From Ochrobactrum quorumnocens (GTDB lineage Bacteria; Pseudomonadota; Alphaproteobacteria; Rhizobiales; Rhizobiaceae): 64,000 nt of DNA. Each line of letters begins with the position of its first letter. Position 1 is the first letter of the stretch. The DNA lies in contig NZ_CP022603.1 in assembly GCF_002278035.1 (NCBI RefSeq), forward strand, positions 1,245,501 to 1,309,500, written 5' to 3'. The translations under genes were made by a program, and so were the position numbers. The notes below the pieces were generated by a model. It ran no database searches. It saw nothing but the letters and a program-made list of their open reading frames with translations, and was not told where the DNA came from. Below are positions 10,945 through 19,617 of the stretch, in pieces.

Positions 10945-11406
10945 ATGACCACAGCAAGTGCTGGGCAAATGACGACTGACTTCAAGCATCAGGCCCGTAG
11001 ATTACGTCAGGCTTTAGGCGAAGAAGGTATCACCATCAGCCACGGAAAGGCGCTCGACCTCGTCGCCCGCCAATCGGGTACGCGTGACTGGAATACGCTG
11101 GCTGCCACAAGCCACGAAAACAAAGATGGGATGCCCGTTCAGGACGACACAGCACCATATCGCGTTGGACAACATGTCTCTGGCATGTTCCACACTACGC
11201 CTTTCCATGCGCGCATCGTGGGTGTGGAAGAAACAATCAAGCGTGACTTGTGGCGCATCACGCTGCAGTTCGAACCTGCGATCAATGTCGCAGTTTCACC
11301 GAACCTGTCGATTTTGCGCAGACGCTTTACCGTTGTAATGGGTGCTGATGGTAAGTCGCGCCGCCTCACAGGTGTCGAGGCTGGTGGTATTGCGCTGAAG
11401 CTTTAA
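10945..11406 (+). CDS. Glyoxalase-superfamily-like protein of unknown function (Glyoxalase_8 type)
   Basis: 153 residues. The N-terminal segment ARRLRQALGEEGITISHGKALDLVARQSGTRDWN matches a short conserved domain often annotated as glyoxalase superfamily protein. The rest is a beta-rich region (YRVGQHVSGMFHTTPFHARIVG and following) with no catalytic motif that I recognise. AGGAG lies 8 bases upstream of the ATG, supporting this start. It stands alone, divergent from the CitE-like gene across 236 bases. A GGCGGCCT/AGGCCGCC hairpin follows the stop without a clear T-run. Confidence 0.65.
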   Translation: MTTASAGQMTTDFKHQARRLRQALGEEGITISHGKALDLVARQSGTRDWNTLAATSHENKDGMPVQDDTAPYRVGQHVSGMFHTTPFHARIVGVEETIKRDLWRITLQFEPAINVAVSPNLSILRRRFTVVMGADGKSRRLTGVEAGGIALKL

Positions 11407-11642
11407 ACACAATGGCGGCCTGTTCCATGAAGAGGCCGCCAAAGCATGTTGCAGTTAAATGGCTCATTTAGCGTTCGCGAACATGCGACAATTTAAAGAA
11501 TCTCGAGCGATGGGTGCAATTAAACGCGAAACGCTCTAGGTTGCGACCTATTGGGCACTTGTGGCCAGAAACATTGACTCTGTGTCATGCTGATGTAAAC
11601 CAGTCTTCAAATTTGCAAATACCAAACTGACAGGCTCCAGAT

Positions 11643-12248
11643 ATGGATAAGTTCACCAAGCTCACGGGCGTTGCCGCCCCTCTGCCGATCGTCAATATCG
11701 ATACGGACATGATTATCCCTAAGGATTATCTGAAGACGATCAAGCGCACGGGTCTGAGCAAGGGGCTGTTTGCTGAAATGCGCTTCAACGAAGACGGAAC
11801 CGAAAACCCGGATTTCGTGCTGAACAAGCCTGGCTATCGCAATGCCCAGATTCTGGTTGCTGGCGATAATTTTGGTTGTGGCTCTTCGCGTGAACATGCG
11901 CCATGGGCACTGCTTGATTTCGGCATTCGGTGCGTAATTTCGACTTCTTTCGCCGACATCTTCTACAACAACTGCTTCAAGAACGGCATTCTGCCGATCA
12001 AGGTGAGCCAGGAAGATCTCGACAAGCTGATGGACGATGCTTCGCGCGGTGCCAATGCAACGCTGACGATCGACCTTGACGCCAAGGAAATTCACGGCCC
12101 CGATGGTGGCACGATTTCCTTCGACCTCGACGACTTCAAGCGTCACTGCCTGCTCAATGGTCTCGATGACATCGGTCTGACCATGGAAAAGGCAACCAGC
12201 ATCGACACGTTCGAGGCACAGAACGCCCAACAGCGTCCCTGGGCATAA
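11643..12248 (+). CDS. leuD: 3-isopropylmalate dehydratase small subunit
   Basis: LeuD pairs with LeuC (outside the window) to isomerise 2-isopropylmalate to 3-isopropylmalate in leucine synthesis. 201 residues, the normal length. Visible signatures are [21 protein letters not shown] near the N-terminus and the swivel-domain motif [17 protein letters not shown] at about 77-93. leuB lies 12 kb away on the opposite strand, so the leu genes are scattered. I see no leucine-rich leader peptide in the 236 bases upstream. Confidence 0.96.
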   Translation: MDKFTKLTGVAAPLPIVNIDTDMIIPKDYLKTIKRTGLSKGLFAEMRFNEDGTENPDFVLNKPGYRNAQILVAGDNFGCGSSREHAPWALLDFGIRCVISTSFADIFYNNCFKNGILPIKVSQEDLDKLMDDASRGANATLTIDLDAKEIHGPDGGTISFDLDDFKRHCLLNGLDDIGLTMEKATSIDTFEAQNAQQRPWA

Positions 12249-12323
12249 TGGCTTTTAGTATTACAAGCTTATTGCCAGAGAGTCCGGCGGCCTGAATCAT
12301 TGAATAGGACCCGGTTGGCTGAA

Positions 12324-12746
12324 ATGGCCCGAGAAGATCAAAGCGGCGACTGGGCGGGACGCCTCTCGCCCTCGCTTGATGAAGTCGAATCCATTGCGAT
12401 CGAAGCGTTAGCGCATCTTCCGCAGGAATTCCGCGCGCTTTGCGGTGACATCATCATTCAGATCGCTGATTTCCCTGAAGAACAGATCATCGAAGACCTT
12501 GGTCTGGAAACGCCTTTCGATCTTCTTGGCCTGTTTGAAGGTGTGGGCATTGGTGAGCGTTTCAGCCTGCAAACGGGGGATAGCCCGAACCGCATCACAC
12601 TTTTCCGTCGCGCCATTCTCGACTACTGGTCTGAGCACGAAGAAACGCTCGGCGATATCATCACCCACGTGCTCATTCACGAAATTGGCCACCATTTCGG
12701 CCTTTCAGATGACGATATGGAAGCTCTCGAAGCGCATGCTGATTAG
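12324..12746 (+). CDS. Zincin-like metallopeptidase family protein (DUF1025 type)
   Basis: About 140 residues with a minimal HExxH zinc motif, HEIGHHFGLSDDDME, at about 119-133. It contains DYWSEHEETLGDIITHVLIHEIGHH, the hallmark of the small possible-zincin family. The family is widespread and conserved in proteobacteria, but the substrate is unknown. The frame extends to a TTG at 12300; I prefer the ATG at 12324 (MAREDQSG), although neither start has a strong ribosome binding site. It sits 75 bases after leuD on the same strand with no visible terminator, so it may be co-transcribed. Confidence 0.85.
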   Translation: MAREDQSGDWAGRLSPSLDEVESIAIEALAHLPQEFRALCGDIIIQIADFPEEQIIEDLGLETPFDLLGLFEGVGIGERFSLQTGDSPNRITLFRRAILDYWSEHEETLGDIITHVLIHEIGHHFGLSDDDMEALEAHAD

Positions 12747-12900
12747 AGCAACACGGACGTGATGAATGGCTGCATTTTGTCACATCGGACCAAAATGGTG
12801 ACAATTTCGACGTTTTTTCCGTAGATTTCGATACAATCGCATACAGATATTGCTTGGCCGGAATGATATAGCTTCTCACAAAGCAATAAGAGTAGCGATC

Positions 12901-13542
12901 ATGAGCATGTCCCCGGCCATCTACCAGCTTCTCCTCGTTTACACGACGTATGTCATTGCCGCTGGCAGCCCCGGCCCAAGCAATATGCGCATTATGGGCG
13001 TCGCCATGAATCAAGGTCGAAAGGCGGGACTTATGTTCGCCGCCGGTGTTGTGACCGGCTCGATCTTCTGGGACTTGATGGCTGCGACTGGCGTTTCGGC
13101 CATCCTCACACGCTTCGCGGAAGCACTGATTGTTCTTAAAATCTTCGGCGGTCTTTATCTGCTCTATCTGGCCTTCAAGGCCGGACGTGCCGCCATGACA
13201 TCCGATGAAAAAATCGCGGCCCGAGCGCCGAATGGTGGCGCATTTCTCTCAGGCGGCGAACTTTACCGACGTGGATTGCTGATGCATCTCTCCAATCCCA
13301 AATCCATTTTGTCCTGGATTGCCTTGGTGACACTCGGTCTTGGCACCAACTCGTCATGGTCTCATTTGGCTGCTTTTCTTGGCGGTTGCATTGTGCTTAG
13401 CATCACCATTTTCTGCGGCTACGCTATTGTGTTTTCAACTGCACCCATGGTGCGCCTATATCGGAACGCCCGCCGCTGGATCGAAGGTGTACTGGCAGCC
13501 GTCTTTGCACTTGCCGGTATTCGTCTGCTTCTGTCACGCTGA
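12901..13542 (+). CDS. LysE-family amino-acid/metabolite exporter
   Basis: 213 residues with about six membrane helices. The N-terminus carries the RhtB/LysE signature AAGSPGPSNMRIMGVAMNQG, and LMHLSNPKSILSWIALV follows near residue 125. Such proteins export amino acids or related compounds. Homology starts at MSMSPAIYQ, so the ATG at 12901 is used although the frame opens at 12850. It is followed 25 bases later by a dapA-like gene on the same strand, suggesting a two-gene unit. Substrate unknown. Confidence 0.88.
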   Translation: MSMSPAIYQLLLVYTTYVIAAGSPGPSNMRIMGVAMNQGRKAGLMFAAGVVTGSIFWDLMAATGVSAILTRFAEALIVLKIFGGLYLLYLAFKAGRAAMTSDEKIAARAPNGGAFLSGGELYRRGLLMHLSNPKSILSWIALVTLGLGTNSSWSHLAAFLGGCIVLSITIFCGYAIVFSTAPMVRLYRNARRWIEGVLAAVFALAGIRLLLSR

Positions 13543-13567
13543 ACCTGTTTGAGAAACGAGACGCTAC

Positions 13568-14467
13568 ATGAAACTCTTCAAGGGCCTTTCCGCTTTCCCG
13601 ATCACGCCATTTGATGCAAAAGGCAATCTCATGGAGGAGACGCTGTGCCGTTTCCTTGAGCGCATTCACGCAGCAGGCGCAGATTCAATCGGACTTCTCG
13701 GAAGCACCGGCGGATATGCCTTTCTCACACGCGAACAGCGGCAACGCACGGTTCAGACGGCCGTTAAATGCGTTGGCGGGAAGACACCGATCATCGTTGG
13801 CGTGGGCGCATTGCGCACCGATGAAGCACAGGCCTTGGCACGTGATGCGGAAAATGCTGACGCTGATGGGCTTTTGCTTGCTCCGGTATCCTATACGCCA
13901 CTGACCCAAGACGAAGTCTTCCAACACTTCCATGCAGTGGCTGAAACAACCGCACTGCCGCTTTGCATCTATAACAATCCCGGCACCACCAAGTTCGTGT
14001 TCAGTGATGAACTGATCGTGCAACTGGCGCATGTCAAAAATATCAAGGCGATTAAAATGCCATTGCCTACGAATGGCGATTACGGTGCGGCGCTTTCAAA
14101 ACTGCGCTCTGAAACGCCAGGCGACTTTTCAATTGGCTATAGCGGTGACTGGGGTACAAAAGACGCGCTTCTCGCAGGTTGCGATGCCTTTTATAGCGTC
14201 ATCGCCGGTCTTCTACCTGCCGAAGCTTTGGCTCTAACGCGTGCAGCACAGGCAGGTAACACGGTTGAAGCAGAACTCATCAATGCGGCGTTTGAGCCGC
14301 TCTGGGAATTGTTTAAAACTTTCGGCAGCTTCCGTGTCATGTATGTGATTGCTGACCTTCTTGGCCTTGCGAAGATAGAACCGCCGCGCCCCATTCTGCC
14401 ATTGGCAGTAGACGTACATGGGCAAGTGGAAGCGGCACTCGCTAAAATCAAAGCGCTGAAATACTGA
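13568..14467 (+). CDS. DapA/NanA-family class I aldolase (dihydrodipicolinate synthase family)
   Basis: A 299-residue TIM-barrel aldolase. The Schiff-base lysine is K163 in IKAIKMP and the partner tyrosine is Y135 in CIYNNPGTT. GLLGSTGGYAFLTREQR replaces the usual pyruvate-carboxylate loop GTTGE. That replacement, and its place next to a LysE-type exporter, argues against it being the housekeeping DapA of lysine synthesis and for a catabolic or unassigned aldolase. The ATG has GAAACGAGACGC upstream, only a weak ribosome binding site. Probably cotranscribed with the exporter. Confidence 0.85.
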   Translation: MKLFKGLSAFPITPFDAKGNLMEETLCRFLERIHAAGADSIGLLGSTGGYAFLTREQRQRTVQTAVKCVGGKTPIIVGVGALRTDEAQALARDAENADADGLLLAPVSYTPLTQDEVFQHFHAVAETTALPLCIYNNPGTTKFVFSDELIVQLAHVKNIKAIKMPLPTNGDYGAALSKLRSETPGDFSIGYSGDWGTKDALLAGCDAFYSVIAGLLPAEALALTRAAQAGNTVEAELINAAFEPLWELFKTFGSFRVMYVIADLLGLAKIEPPRPILPLAVDVHGQVEAALAKIKALKY

Positions 14468-14715
14468 TGTTAGAGCGCTCTTTCTTCGATTAGAAGCTTG
14501 ATAGCCATGAGGCTGCATAACGACTGAGTAATATGTCTCGGTCGTCTGCAAGGTCGGCAGAAAAACGTTCGCTAACTCGGTGATAGGAGGCTTCGACTGC
14601 TTGGTTCAAAGATATCGTCGCGCCATTCTCGACAGGTAGAACGCAGCTCGTCAATGTCCGGCAGAATACCCATCGAAATAACTTCCTACTAAAATATGCA
14701 GGATACCATAAAGTA
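14468..14715. other. Non-coding spacer after the dapA-like gene
   Basis: About 250 bases. It starts with an AGAGCGCTC stretch resembling the outer arm of the local palindromic repeats. I see no gene; a short minus-strand stretch (MGILPDIDELRSTCREW) could be a remnant of a coding sequence but cannot be identified. Confidence 0.4.
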
Positions 14716-14739
14716 AAAGGCGCCCCGACGGGCGCCTTT
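14716..14739. terminator. Bidirectional terminator between dapA-like gene and ohr
   Basis: AAAGGCGCCC and GGGCGCCTTT pair across a 4-base loop, with T-rich and A-rich flanks on both sides. It sits 12 bases past the ohr stop. Confidence 0.9.
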
Positions 14740-14750
14740 ATTTCTTTAGA

Positions 14751-15173
14751 TCAGGCTACGCTCAACCGAACATCGATGTTGCCGCGGGTTGCGTGCGAAT
14801 AAGGGCAGACGATGTGCGCGGCATTAACCAGCTCTTCGGCCTTGGCCTTGTCAACGCCCGGCAGGGCAACCTCAAGAGCAACATCAAGGCCAAAGCCCGT
14901 GCCATCCTCACGCGGGCCGATGCCAACAGTTGCGGTCACGGTGCTGTCAGCTGAAATCGAAACCTTCTCCTTGGAAGCCACAAATTTCAGTGCGCCAAGA
15001 AAGCAGGCCGCATAACCGGAAGCAAAAAGCTGTTCCGGATTGGTACCCTCACCGCCTGAACCGCCCAGTTCCTTTGGCGTATCAAGAACGACGCTGAGCC
15101 GTCCGTCAGCGGTCTTTGCACTGCCGGTCCGTCCGCCGGTTGCGGTAGACTGTGTGGTATAGAGAATGGACAT
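14751..15173 (-). CDS. ohr: Organic hydroperoxide resistance protein Ohr (OsmC family)
   Basis: A thiol peroxidase that reduces organic and lipid hydroperoxides. It has 140 residues, with the peroxidatic cysteine C57 in SGYAACFLGAL and the resolving cysteine C123 in IVCPYSHATRGN. The N-terminus MSILYTTQSTATGGRTG is the typical Ohr start; the frame is open to 15236 but that extension is not Ohr-like. It is divergent from ohrR, with operator-like palindromes between the two. Confidence 0.95.
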   Translation of the reverse strand: MSILYTTQSTATGGRTGSAKTADGRLSVVLDTPKELGGSGGEGTNPEQLFASGYAACFLGALKFVASKEKVSISADSTVTATVGIGPREDGTGFGLDVALEVALPGVDKAKAEELVNAAHIVCPYSHATRGNIDVRLSVA

Positions 15174-15216
15174 ATGACTTCTCCTGTTTGTGAACTTATC
15201 TCCGCCGGCAGAGTTG

Positions 15217-15231
15217 CAAATAATTAAATTG
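15217..15231. promoter_or_regulatory. Candidate OhrR half-operator, ohr side
   Basis: The imperfect AT-rich palindrome CAAATAATTAAATTG lies about 45 bases upstream of the ohr start. It resembles the second site but is less symmetric. Confidence 0.4.
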
Positions 15232-15275
15232 TTCACAATCTAATTTTGCAAAATATATTTTCACGATTATGTGAC

Positions 15276-15292
15276 GCGCAATTCAATTGTGC
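15276..15292. promoter_or_regulatory. Candidate OhrR operator, ohrR side
   Basis: GCGCAATT-C-AATTGTGC is an almost perfect 17-bp palindrome 32 bases before the ohrR ATG. Known OhrR operators in alphaproteobacteria contain CAATT/AATTG arms (family knowledge). Location and sequence fit autoregulation plus repression of ohr. Confidence 0.65.
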
Positions 15293-15324
15293 ATAGCGTA
15301 TAGTCGAGATAAGGAAGGTGGATC

Positions 15325-15780
15325 ATGGACAGCGACCACAAAGATTCCCGCTTACACCTATCAGATATGGTCTGCTTCGCTATCTATTCAACCGCGAACG
15401 CACTGACGCGTGCCTATCAGCCAATCCTGAGCAAGCTCGACCTCACCTATCCACAATTTCTGGTCATGCTGATCCTCTGGGAAAAGGACGATCAGACGGT
15501 CTCGGAAATTGGTGGTAAGCTTAATCTTGATTCCGGCACATTGACGCCCCTCCTCAAGCGCCTTGAAACGGCGGGCCGCATCAAGCGCCGCCGCGATCCG
15601 CAGGACGAGCGTCAGGTGCGCATCACATTGACAGATGAGGGCCAGGCTTTGCGTGAAGCTGCGGAAAATATCCCTGAACAGATTTTTTGCGCGCTGGGCC
15701 AGCCATTGGACGAACTGAAAGATTTGCGTGCGCGATTGCTCGAAATTCGCGGCAATCTTGCGAATAGTGTACCGCGCTAA
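15325..15780 (+). CDS. ohrR: MarR-family peroxide sensor OhrR
   Basis: A repressor of ohr that releases DNA when its N-terminal cysteine is oxidised by organic hydroperoxide. 151 residues with the sensing cysteine C17 in DMVCFAIYS, then a winged helix-turn-helix reading VSEIGGKLNLDSGTLTPLLKRLE and the wing RRRDPQDERQVRITLT. AAGGAAGG lies just upstream of the ATG. Divergent from ohr and closed by a terminator shared with asd. Confidence 0.95.
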   Translation: MDSDHKDSRLHLSDMVCFAIYSTANALTRAYQPILSKLDLTYPQFLVMLILWEKDDQTVSEIGGKLNLDSGTLTPLLKRLETAGRIKRRRDPQDERQVRITLTDEGQALREAAENIPEQIFCALGQPLDELKDLRARLLEIRGNLANSVPR

Positions 15781-15781
15781 C

Positions 15782-15812
15782 AAAAAAGCGCCGGTTTCCC
15801 GGCGCTTTTGAT
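15782..15812. terminator. Bidirectional terminator between ohrR and asd
   Basis: AAAAAAGCGCCGG and CCGGCGCTTTT pair across a short loop. It begins 2 bases after the ohrR stop and 20 bases past the convergent asd stop. Confidence 0.92.
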
Positions 15813-15832
15813 TTCAAATCACAATTGAATGA

Positions 15833-16867
15833 TTAAGCAGCCAGCGCCTTTGGTGTGATCAAGCCGCGAGCAACCAGAAGTTCTGCAATCTGGATTGTAT
15901 TGAGAGCCGCACCCTTGCGCAGATTGTCAGAAACAATCCACATGGCGAGACCGTTTTCGACGGTGATATCTTCGCGAATACGGCTGATATAGGTGGCGTC
16001 TTCGCCTGCCGATTCATAAGGCGTGATGTAACCACCGTCCTCGTGCTTATCAATAACCTGACAACCCGGCGCATCACGAAGGATTTCACGAGCTTCTTCC
16101 GCACTGATCGGGTTTTCAAACTCAATATTGACCGACTCGGAGTGTCCGATAAAGACAGGAACACGTACAGCAGTTGCAGTGAGCTTGATCTTCGGATCAA
16201 GCATCTTCTTGGTTTCGGCCACCATCTTCCATTCTTCTTTGGTGTAGCCGTCTTCCATGAAGACATCGATATGCGGAATCACGTTAAACGCGATGCGCTT
16301 GGTGAACTTCTGTGCCGTCACAGGATCAGCAACAAACACAGCGCGCGATTGCTGGAACAGCTCATCCATGCCTTCCTTGCCAGCGCCCGAGACGGACTGG
16401 TAAGTCGAAACGACAACGCGCTTGATCGTGGCTGCATCGTGAAGCGGCTTCAATGCCACCACAAGCTGCGCCGTCGAGCAATTCGGGTTTGCTATGATGT
16501 TGCGCTTGCGGAATCCCTCAATCGCGTCCGGGTTCACTTCAGGAACAATCAGTGGCACATTGGCATCATAGCGCCATGCAGAAGAATTATCGATAACGAC
16601 ACAACCCTGCGCCGCGATCTTTGGCGACCATTCCTTGGAAACATTGCCACCAGCGGACATGAGGCAGATGTCGGTATCGGAGAAGTCATATTGGTCGAGA
16701 GGCTTGGCCTTAAGCGTCTTATCACCATAAGATACTTCTGAACCCTGGCTGCGACGCGAAGCGAGAGCCACGACTTCATCAGCCGGAAAGCCACGTTCTT
16801 CGAGGATATTGAGCATTTCGCGACCGACATTTCCGGTAGCGCCGACGACTGCAATCTTAAAACCCAT
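15833..16867 (-). CDS. asd: Aspartate-semialdehyde dehydrogenase
   Basis: Reduces aspartyl phosphate to aspartate semialdehyde, the branch point to lysine/diaminopimelate, threonine and methionine. 344 residues. NADP-binding GATGNVGREML at 9-19, catalytic cysteine C130 in NPNCSTAQ, and the SVSGAGKEGMDEL and FIGHSESVNIEF substrate/catalytic segments are all present. The start has a strong GGAGAAGG. A Thr-rich leader peptide and a GC-stem/U-run hairpin lie directly upstream, which suggests control by charged threonyl-tRNA (inference). Confidence 0.97.
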   Translation of the reverse strand: MGFKIAVVGATGNVGREMLNILEERGFPADEVVALASRRSQGSEVSYGDKTLKAKPLDQYDFSDTDICLMSAGGNVSKEWSPKIAAQGCVVIDNSSAWRYDANVPLIVPEVNPDAIEGFRKRNIIANPNCSTAQLVVALKPLHDAATIKRVVVSTYQSVSGAGKEGMDELFQQSRAVFVADPVTAQKFTKRIAFNVIPHIDVFMEDGYTKEEWKMVAETKKMLDPKIKLTATAVRVPVFIGHSESVNIEFENPISAEEAREILRDAPGCQVIDKHEDGGYITPYESAGEDATYISRIREDITVENGLAMWIVSDNLRKGAALNTIQIAELLVARGLITPKALAA

Positions 16868-16896
16868 TTACCTTCTCCTGTCCTCTCCGCTTCCAT

Positions 16897-16917
16897 AAAA
16901 ACCCGCGACCAGCGGGC
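16897..16917 (-). terminator. Attenuator-like terminator in the asd leader
   Basis: On the minus strand CCCGC-TGGTC-GCGGG is followed at once by TTTTT. It lies about 50 bases after the leader peptide stop and 30 bases before the asd start. The stem is short (5 GC pairs), consistent with a conditional terminator; upstream GC-rich runs (GGGTCC, GGCCC) offer alternative pairing. Confidence 0.6.
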
Positions 16918-16965
16918 CTTTTCCCTGGGCCGGACCCGGGGAGAGAGGGCGAGCAGGCCAAGGGG

Positions 16966-17094
16966 TCAGACCGTTTTGGTGGTCGTTTTAATGCAAGTGG
17001 CCGTGGTAGTTTTGGAAACGGACGCCATGAGGGCACCGATGGCGATGAGGCCATTCAGTCCACACAGGCTATGTGATGCGCGAGAAGCGTTCAC
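16966..17094 (-). CDS. Threonine-rich leader peptide upstream of asd
   Basis: A 42-codon frame starting with GTG, preceded by AAAAGGAGACAAACCC (GGAG with 8-base spacing). It ends in SKTTTATCIKTTTKTV, so 8 of the last 14 codons are threonine codons, followed by TGA. A terminator-like hairpin with a U-run lies between this stop and asd. This is the layout of a ribosome-mediated attenuation leader such as thrL (established mechanism): stalling at Thr codons when Thr-tRNA is scarce would prevent terminator formation and raise asd expression. The N-terminal part is unusual for a leader in being 25 residues of ordinary composition. The assignment is inferred from composition, ribosome binding site and position; I do not recall a published description for this gene. 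Confidence 0.7.
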   Translation of the reverse strand: MNASRASHSLCGLNGLIAIGALMASVSKTTTATCIKTTTKTV

Positions 17095-17227
17095 GGGTTT
17101 GTCTCCTTTTCCGATTGCGCTTTTAAGCCCTTTGAAAAAAGAGTCAATGATTTCTCGAAGTGAAGCGCAACAAAACTGCTCAAGAATACAGGATCAATCC
17201 CGTTTATTACGTTGCGATATTGAAATG

Positions 17228-17263
17228 CAAAGGCCCGCGCGGTGAATGCAGCGCGGGCCTTTG
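17228..17263. terminator. Terminator after serA
   Basis: A 13-bp perfect stem (CAAAGGCCCGCGC and its complement) with a 10-base loop, 18 bases past the serA stop on the minus strand. It separates serA from the asd leader. Confidence 0.88.
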
Positions 17264-17280
17264 GTTAAAGCTGATTAAAA

Positions 17281-18519
17281 TCAATAAAGGAGACGCGTCC
17301 GCACGGTGCCCGGAATTTCGCGCATCGCCTGAAGAACATCTTCTGCATGATCTTCCATCGCGTCGCCTTCGATCACAACGTAACCAACTTCGCCATCGGT
17401 CTGCAAAAACTGGCTGACGATGTTGATGTTATGCGAAGAGAAAATATTCACGAGGCTGTTGAGAATGCCCGGACGGTTTTCGTGCACATGCATGAAACGC
17501 GTGCCGCTTGGGCGCGCAGGCAGCTGTACCTGTGGGAAATTAACCGCACCAAGTGTCGAGCCCACATCGGAGTATTCCACCAGCTTGCGGGTGACTTCAA
17601 GACCGATACGTTCCTGCGCTTCCTCGGTTGAGCCGCCAATATGGGGGGTGAGAATGACATTCTCCAGCCCCTGCAATGGTGAAACGAATGGGTCCTTATT
17701 GGAAGCAGGCTCGACCGGAAACACGTCAATCGCAGCACCAGCGAGATGGCCTTCTTTCAGAACCTTCGCTAAGGCTTCCAGATCAACCACCGAACCGCGT
17801 GCGTTGTTGATGAGGAAGGCGCCCTTCTTCATCTTGCGCAGCTTCGCTTCGGTAATCATCTTGGCAGTCGACTTGGTCGATGGCACATGCAGGCTGATCA
17901 CGTCCGAAATTTCGAGCAATTCGTCGAGTGTTTCTGTCGGAATTACGTTGCCGTATTGCAGCTTGTCGGTCATGTCGAAATAACGAACCGTCATGCCAAG
18001 GCTTTCGGCGAGGTTACCGACCTGCGAACCGATATTGCCGTAGCCAACGATGCCCAGCGTCTTGCCACGCACTTCGCGGCTGCCGGTTGCGCTCTTGTCC
18101 CAGCCACCTGTGTGAGCCGCATTGGAACGCGGGAAAATCCGGCGCATCAGCATGATGATTTCACCAATCACCAGCTCAGCCACAGAGCGTGTATTGGAGA
18201 ATGGCGCATTGAAAACCGGAATGCCGCGCTTGCGTGCGGCCTTAAGATCAACCTGATTGGTGCCAACCGAGTAGCAACCGACCGCGATCAGGCGCTGCGC
18301 TGCTTCAAACACTTCATCGGTGAGCTGTGTGCGCGAGCGAATGCCGACGATATGCGCCGATGAGATCGCATCGATCAGATCGGCCTTGTCGAGTGCCTTC
18401 GGCATATGCACGACATTGGTATAGCCAGACGATTTGAAATAATCGACAGCAGACTGGTTGATGCCTTCAAGAAGAAGAACATTGATACGCTCACGCGCGA
18501 ATGAAAGACGTGCAGTCAT
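17281..18519 (-). CDS. serA: D-3-phosphoglycerate dehydrogenase
   Basis: First step of serine synthesis, oxidising 3-phosphoglycerate with NAD. At 412 residues it is the short E. coli-like form. The Rossmann motif GIVGYGNIGSQVG lies near 155, followed by catalytic arginine NNARGSVVD, glutamate VFPVEPA and histidine LTPHIGGSTEEAQERIG. A C-terminal ACT domain (RFMHVHENRPGILNSLVNIF onward) is the serine feedback site. It is monocistronic. The upstream 460 bases hold a palindromic repeat and no visible operator. Confidence 0.96.
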   Translation of the reverse strand: MTARLSFARERINVLLLEGINQSAVDYFKSSGYTNVVHMPKALDKADLIDAISSAHIVGIRSRTQLTDEVFEAAQRLIAVGCYSVGTNQVDLKAARKRGIPVFNAPFSNTRSVAELVIGEIIMLMRRIFPRSNAAHTGGWDKSATGSREVRGKTLGIVGYGNIGSQVGNLAESLGMTVRYFDMTDKLQYGNVIPTETLDELLEISDVISLHVPSTKSTAKMITEAKLRKMKKGAFLINNARGSVVDLEALAKVLKEGHLAGAAIDVFPVEPASNKDPFVSPLQGLENVILTPHIGGSTEEAQERIGLEVTRKLVEYSDVGSTLGAVNFPQVQLPARPSGTRFMHVHENRPGILNSLVNIFSSHNINIVSQFLQTDGEVGYVVIEGDAMEDHAEDVLQAMREIPGTVRTRLLY

Positions 18520-18983
18520 AGTTGGGGCTTCCAGGCCTAGAACGCAGTGTGTGCTACCGGGCGCACAAAGGACGCTCTAATAATTTAAATTTGCCGCGTA
18601 ATTCTACCTTAAACCGATCCGGATCTAAGGATTATGCGGCAGGGGCACAGTGCTCGCTCAGCGACATAGATCATTTCTGGATTAAAATGCTCTGTCTTTT
18701 GTTTTACGCACATCTTGGTCCGAAAACCGGTTCCCACTTTTCGGGATGTGCTCCAGATCAATCCACAAATGTCGTCGCCGCGAGATTTTGGGGCATGTTG
18801 ATGATTTCGCCATATAAGTTTGTCGGCATTTATCGCGAGAGCGACTTAGCACCCAAAGCCCAAGGAAAAAAGCCAATTCGACGAAAACAGGCCGATTTGC
18901 GTCGTATTTGGATAATCATTCCAATTCGTCCGCTACCGAGCAGTGCGAAGTGCCCAAAATGCACCTTAACCCGGCTCAACAGC
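18520..18983. other. Long spacer between serA and GFA gene, mostly repeat DNA
   Basis: An imperfect long palindrome spans about 18590-18643 (arms starting TGCCGC and ending GCGGCA). An AAATGCTCTGTCTTTTGTTTTACG segment that normally precedes the core repeat follows, and then repeat copy 3. The remaining sequence up to the GFA stop shows no gene. The serA promoter should lie near 18530-18600. Confidence 0.55.
18708..18751. repeat. Rhizobiales-type palindromic element, copy 3
   Basis: GCACATC...GATGTGC ends, with core CCGAAAACCGGTTCCCACTT. This is the copy closest to the consensus in the window. Confidence 0.85.
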
Positions 18984-19376
18984 CTAGTCTTCAGAGCGAC
19001 TCATTGTTGTGCGGTCGCGATCATATCGGCTCTTGAGGGGAAACGGTGGCAACCAGGACTCACGGCGAATAGTCCAGAGCTCATAGGTCGGGGTAAATTG
19101 ATCAATGTCATCCAGCGAGCCGAGGTTAATTTCAACCTCATCTCCTGAACGGGAAAAAACAGACGAGCCACAGCGCGGGCAGAAAAACCGCCCTTCATAA
19201 TCGCGCGTCTCTCCATCCACTGTAACCCCAGCTCCGGGAAAAATCGCCGAGGCATGAAACAGTGCTCCATGTTGCTTGCGGCAATCGAGGCAGTGACAAA
19301 TGCCCACGCGATAGGGCTTCCCAAAAGCGACGAACCGAACATCGCCACACAGACAACCACCTGTAAAACGGTTCAT
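18984..19376 (-). CDS. GFA-family zinc protein (Gfa-like, Mss4 fold)
   Basis: 130 residues with the zinc-binding cysteine pattern of the glutathione-dependent formaldehyde-activating (Gfa) family: GGCLCGDVRF, CHCLDCRKQHG and FFCPRCGSSVF. Most family members are uncharacterised and a formaldehyde role cannot be assumed. The start at 19376 (MNRFTGG) follows GGAGAGAAAGA; the ORF could extend nine codons further. Single gene. Confidence 0.88.
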   Translation of the reverse strand: MNRFTGGCLCGDVRFVAFGKPYRVGICHCLDCRKQHGALFHASAIFPGAGVTVDGETRDYEGRFFCPRCGSSVFSRSGDEVEINLGSLDDIDQFTPTYELWTIRRESWLPPFPLKSRYDRDRTTMSRSED

Positions 19377-19617
19377 TTCTTTCTCTCCTGGAATAATGCC
19401 CAAGTGAAATGCTACTGCGAACAGCCGTGCTCGTCCAATTTGTCTTGGACCCGCTGCATATGACCTTTCGGCTTTCAGTTAAGGTCGCGCCTTTCTCATA
19501 CTAAAAGATAATAAACGGATTAAACGATTCAGTTCATCATGCTCTCGTGGAAAAGTGCGCGGAAGTTGGAGGAGAACGTCCACGCACGTCAGCAAAAATG
19601 CTGTTGGGAGGAACCTT

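Noticed and set aside
11413..11440. Intrinsic terminator after the glyoxalase-like gene
   Set aside because: GGCGGCCT/AGGCCGCC stem is present but there is no T-run, so I leave it only as a hairpin note.
18522..19148. Plus-strand open frame of 208 codons
   Set aside because: Runs through a palindromic repeat and then antisense to the GFA gene; no conserved protein pattern.
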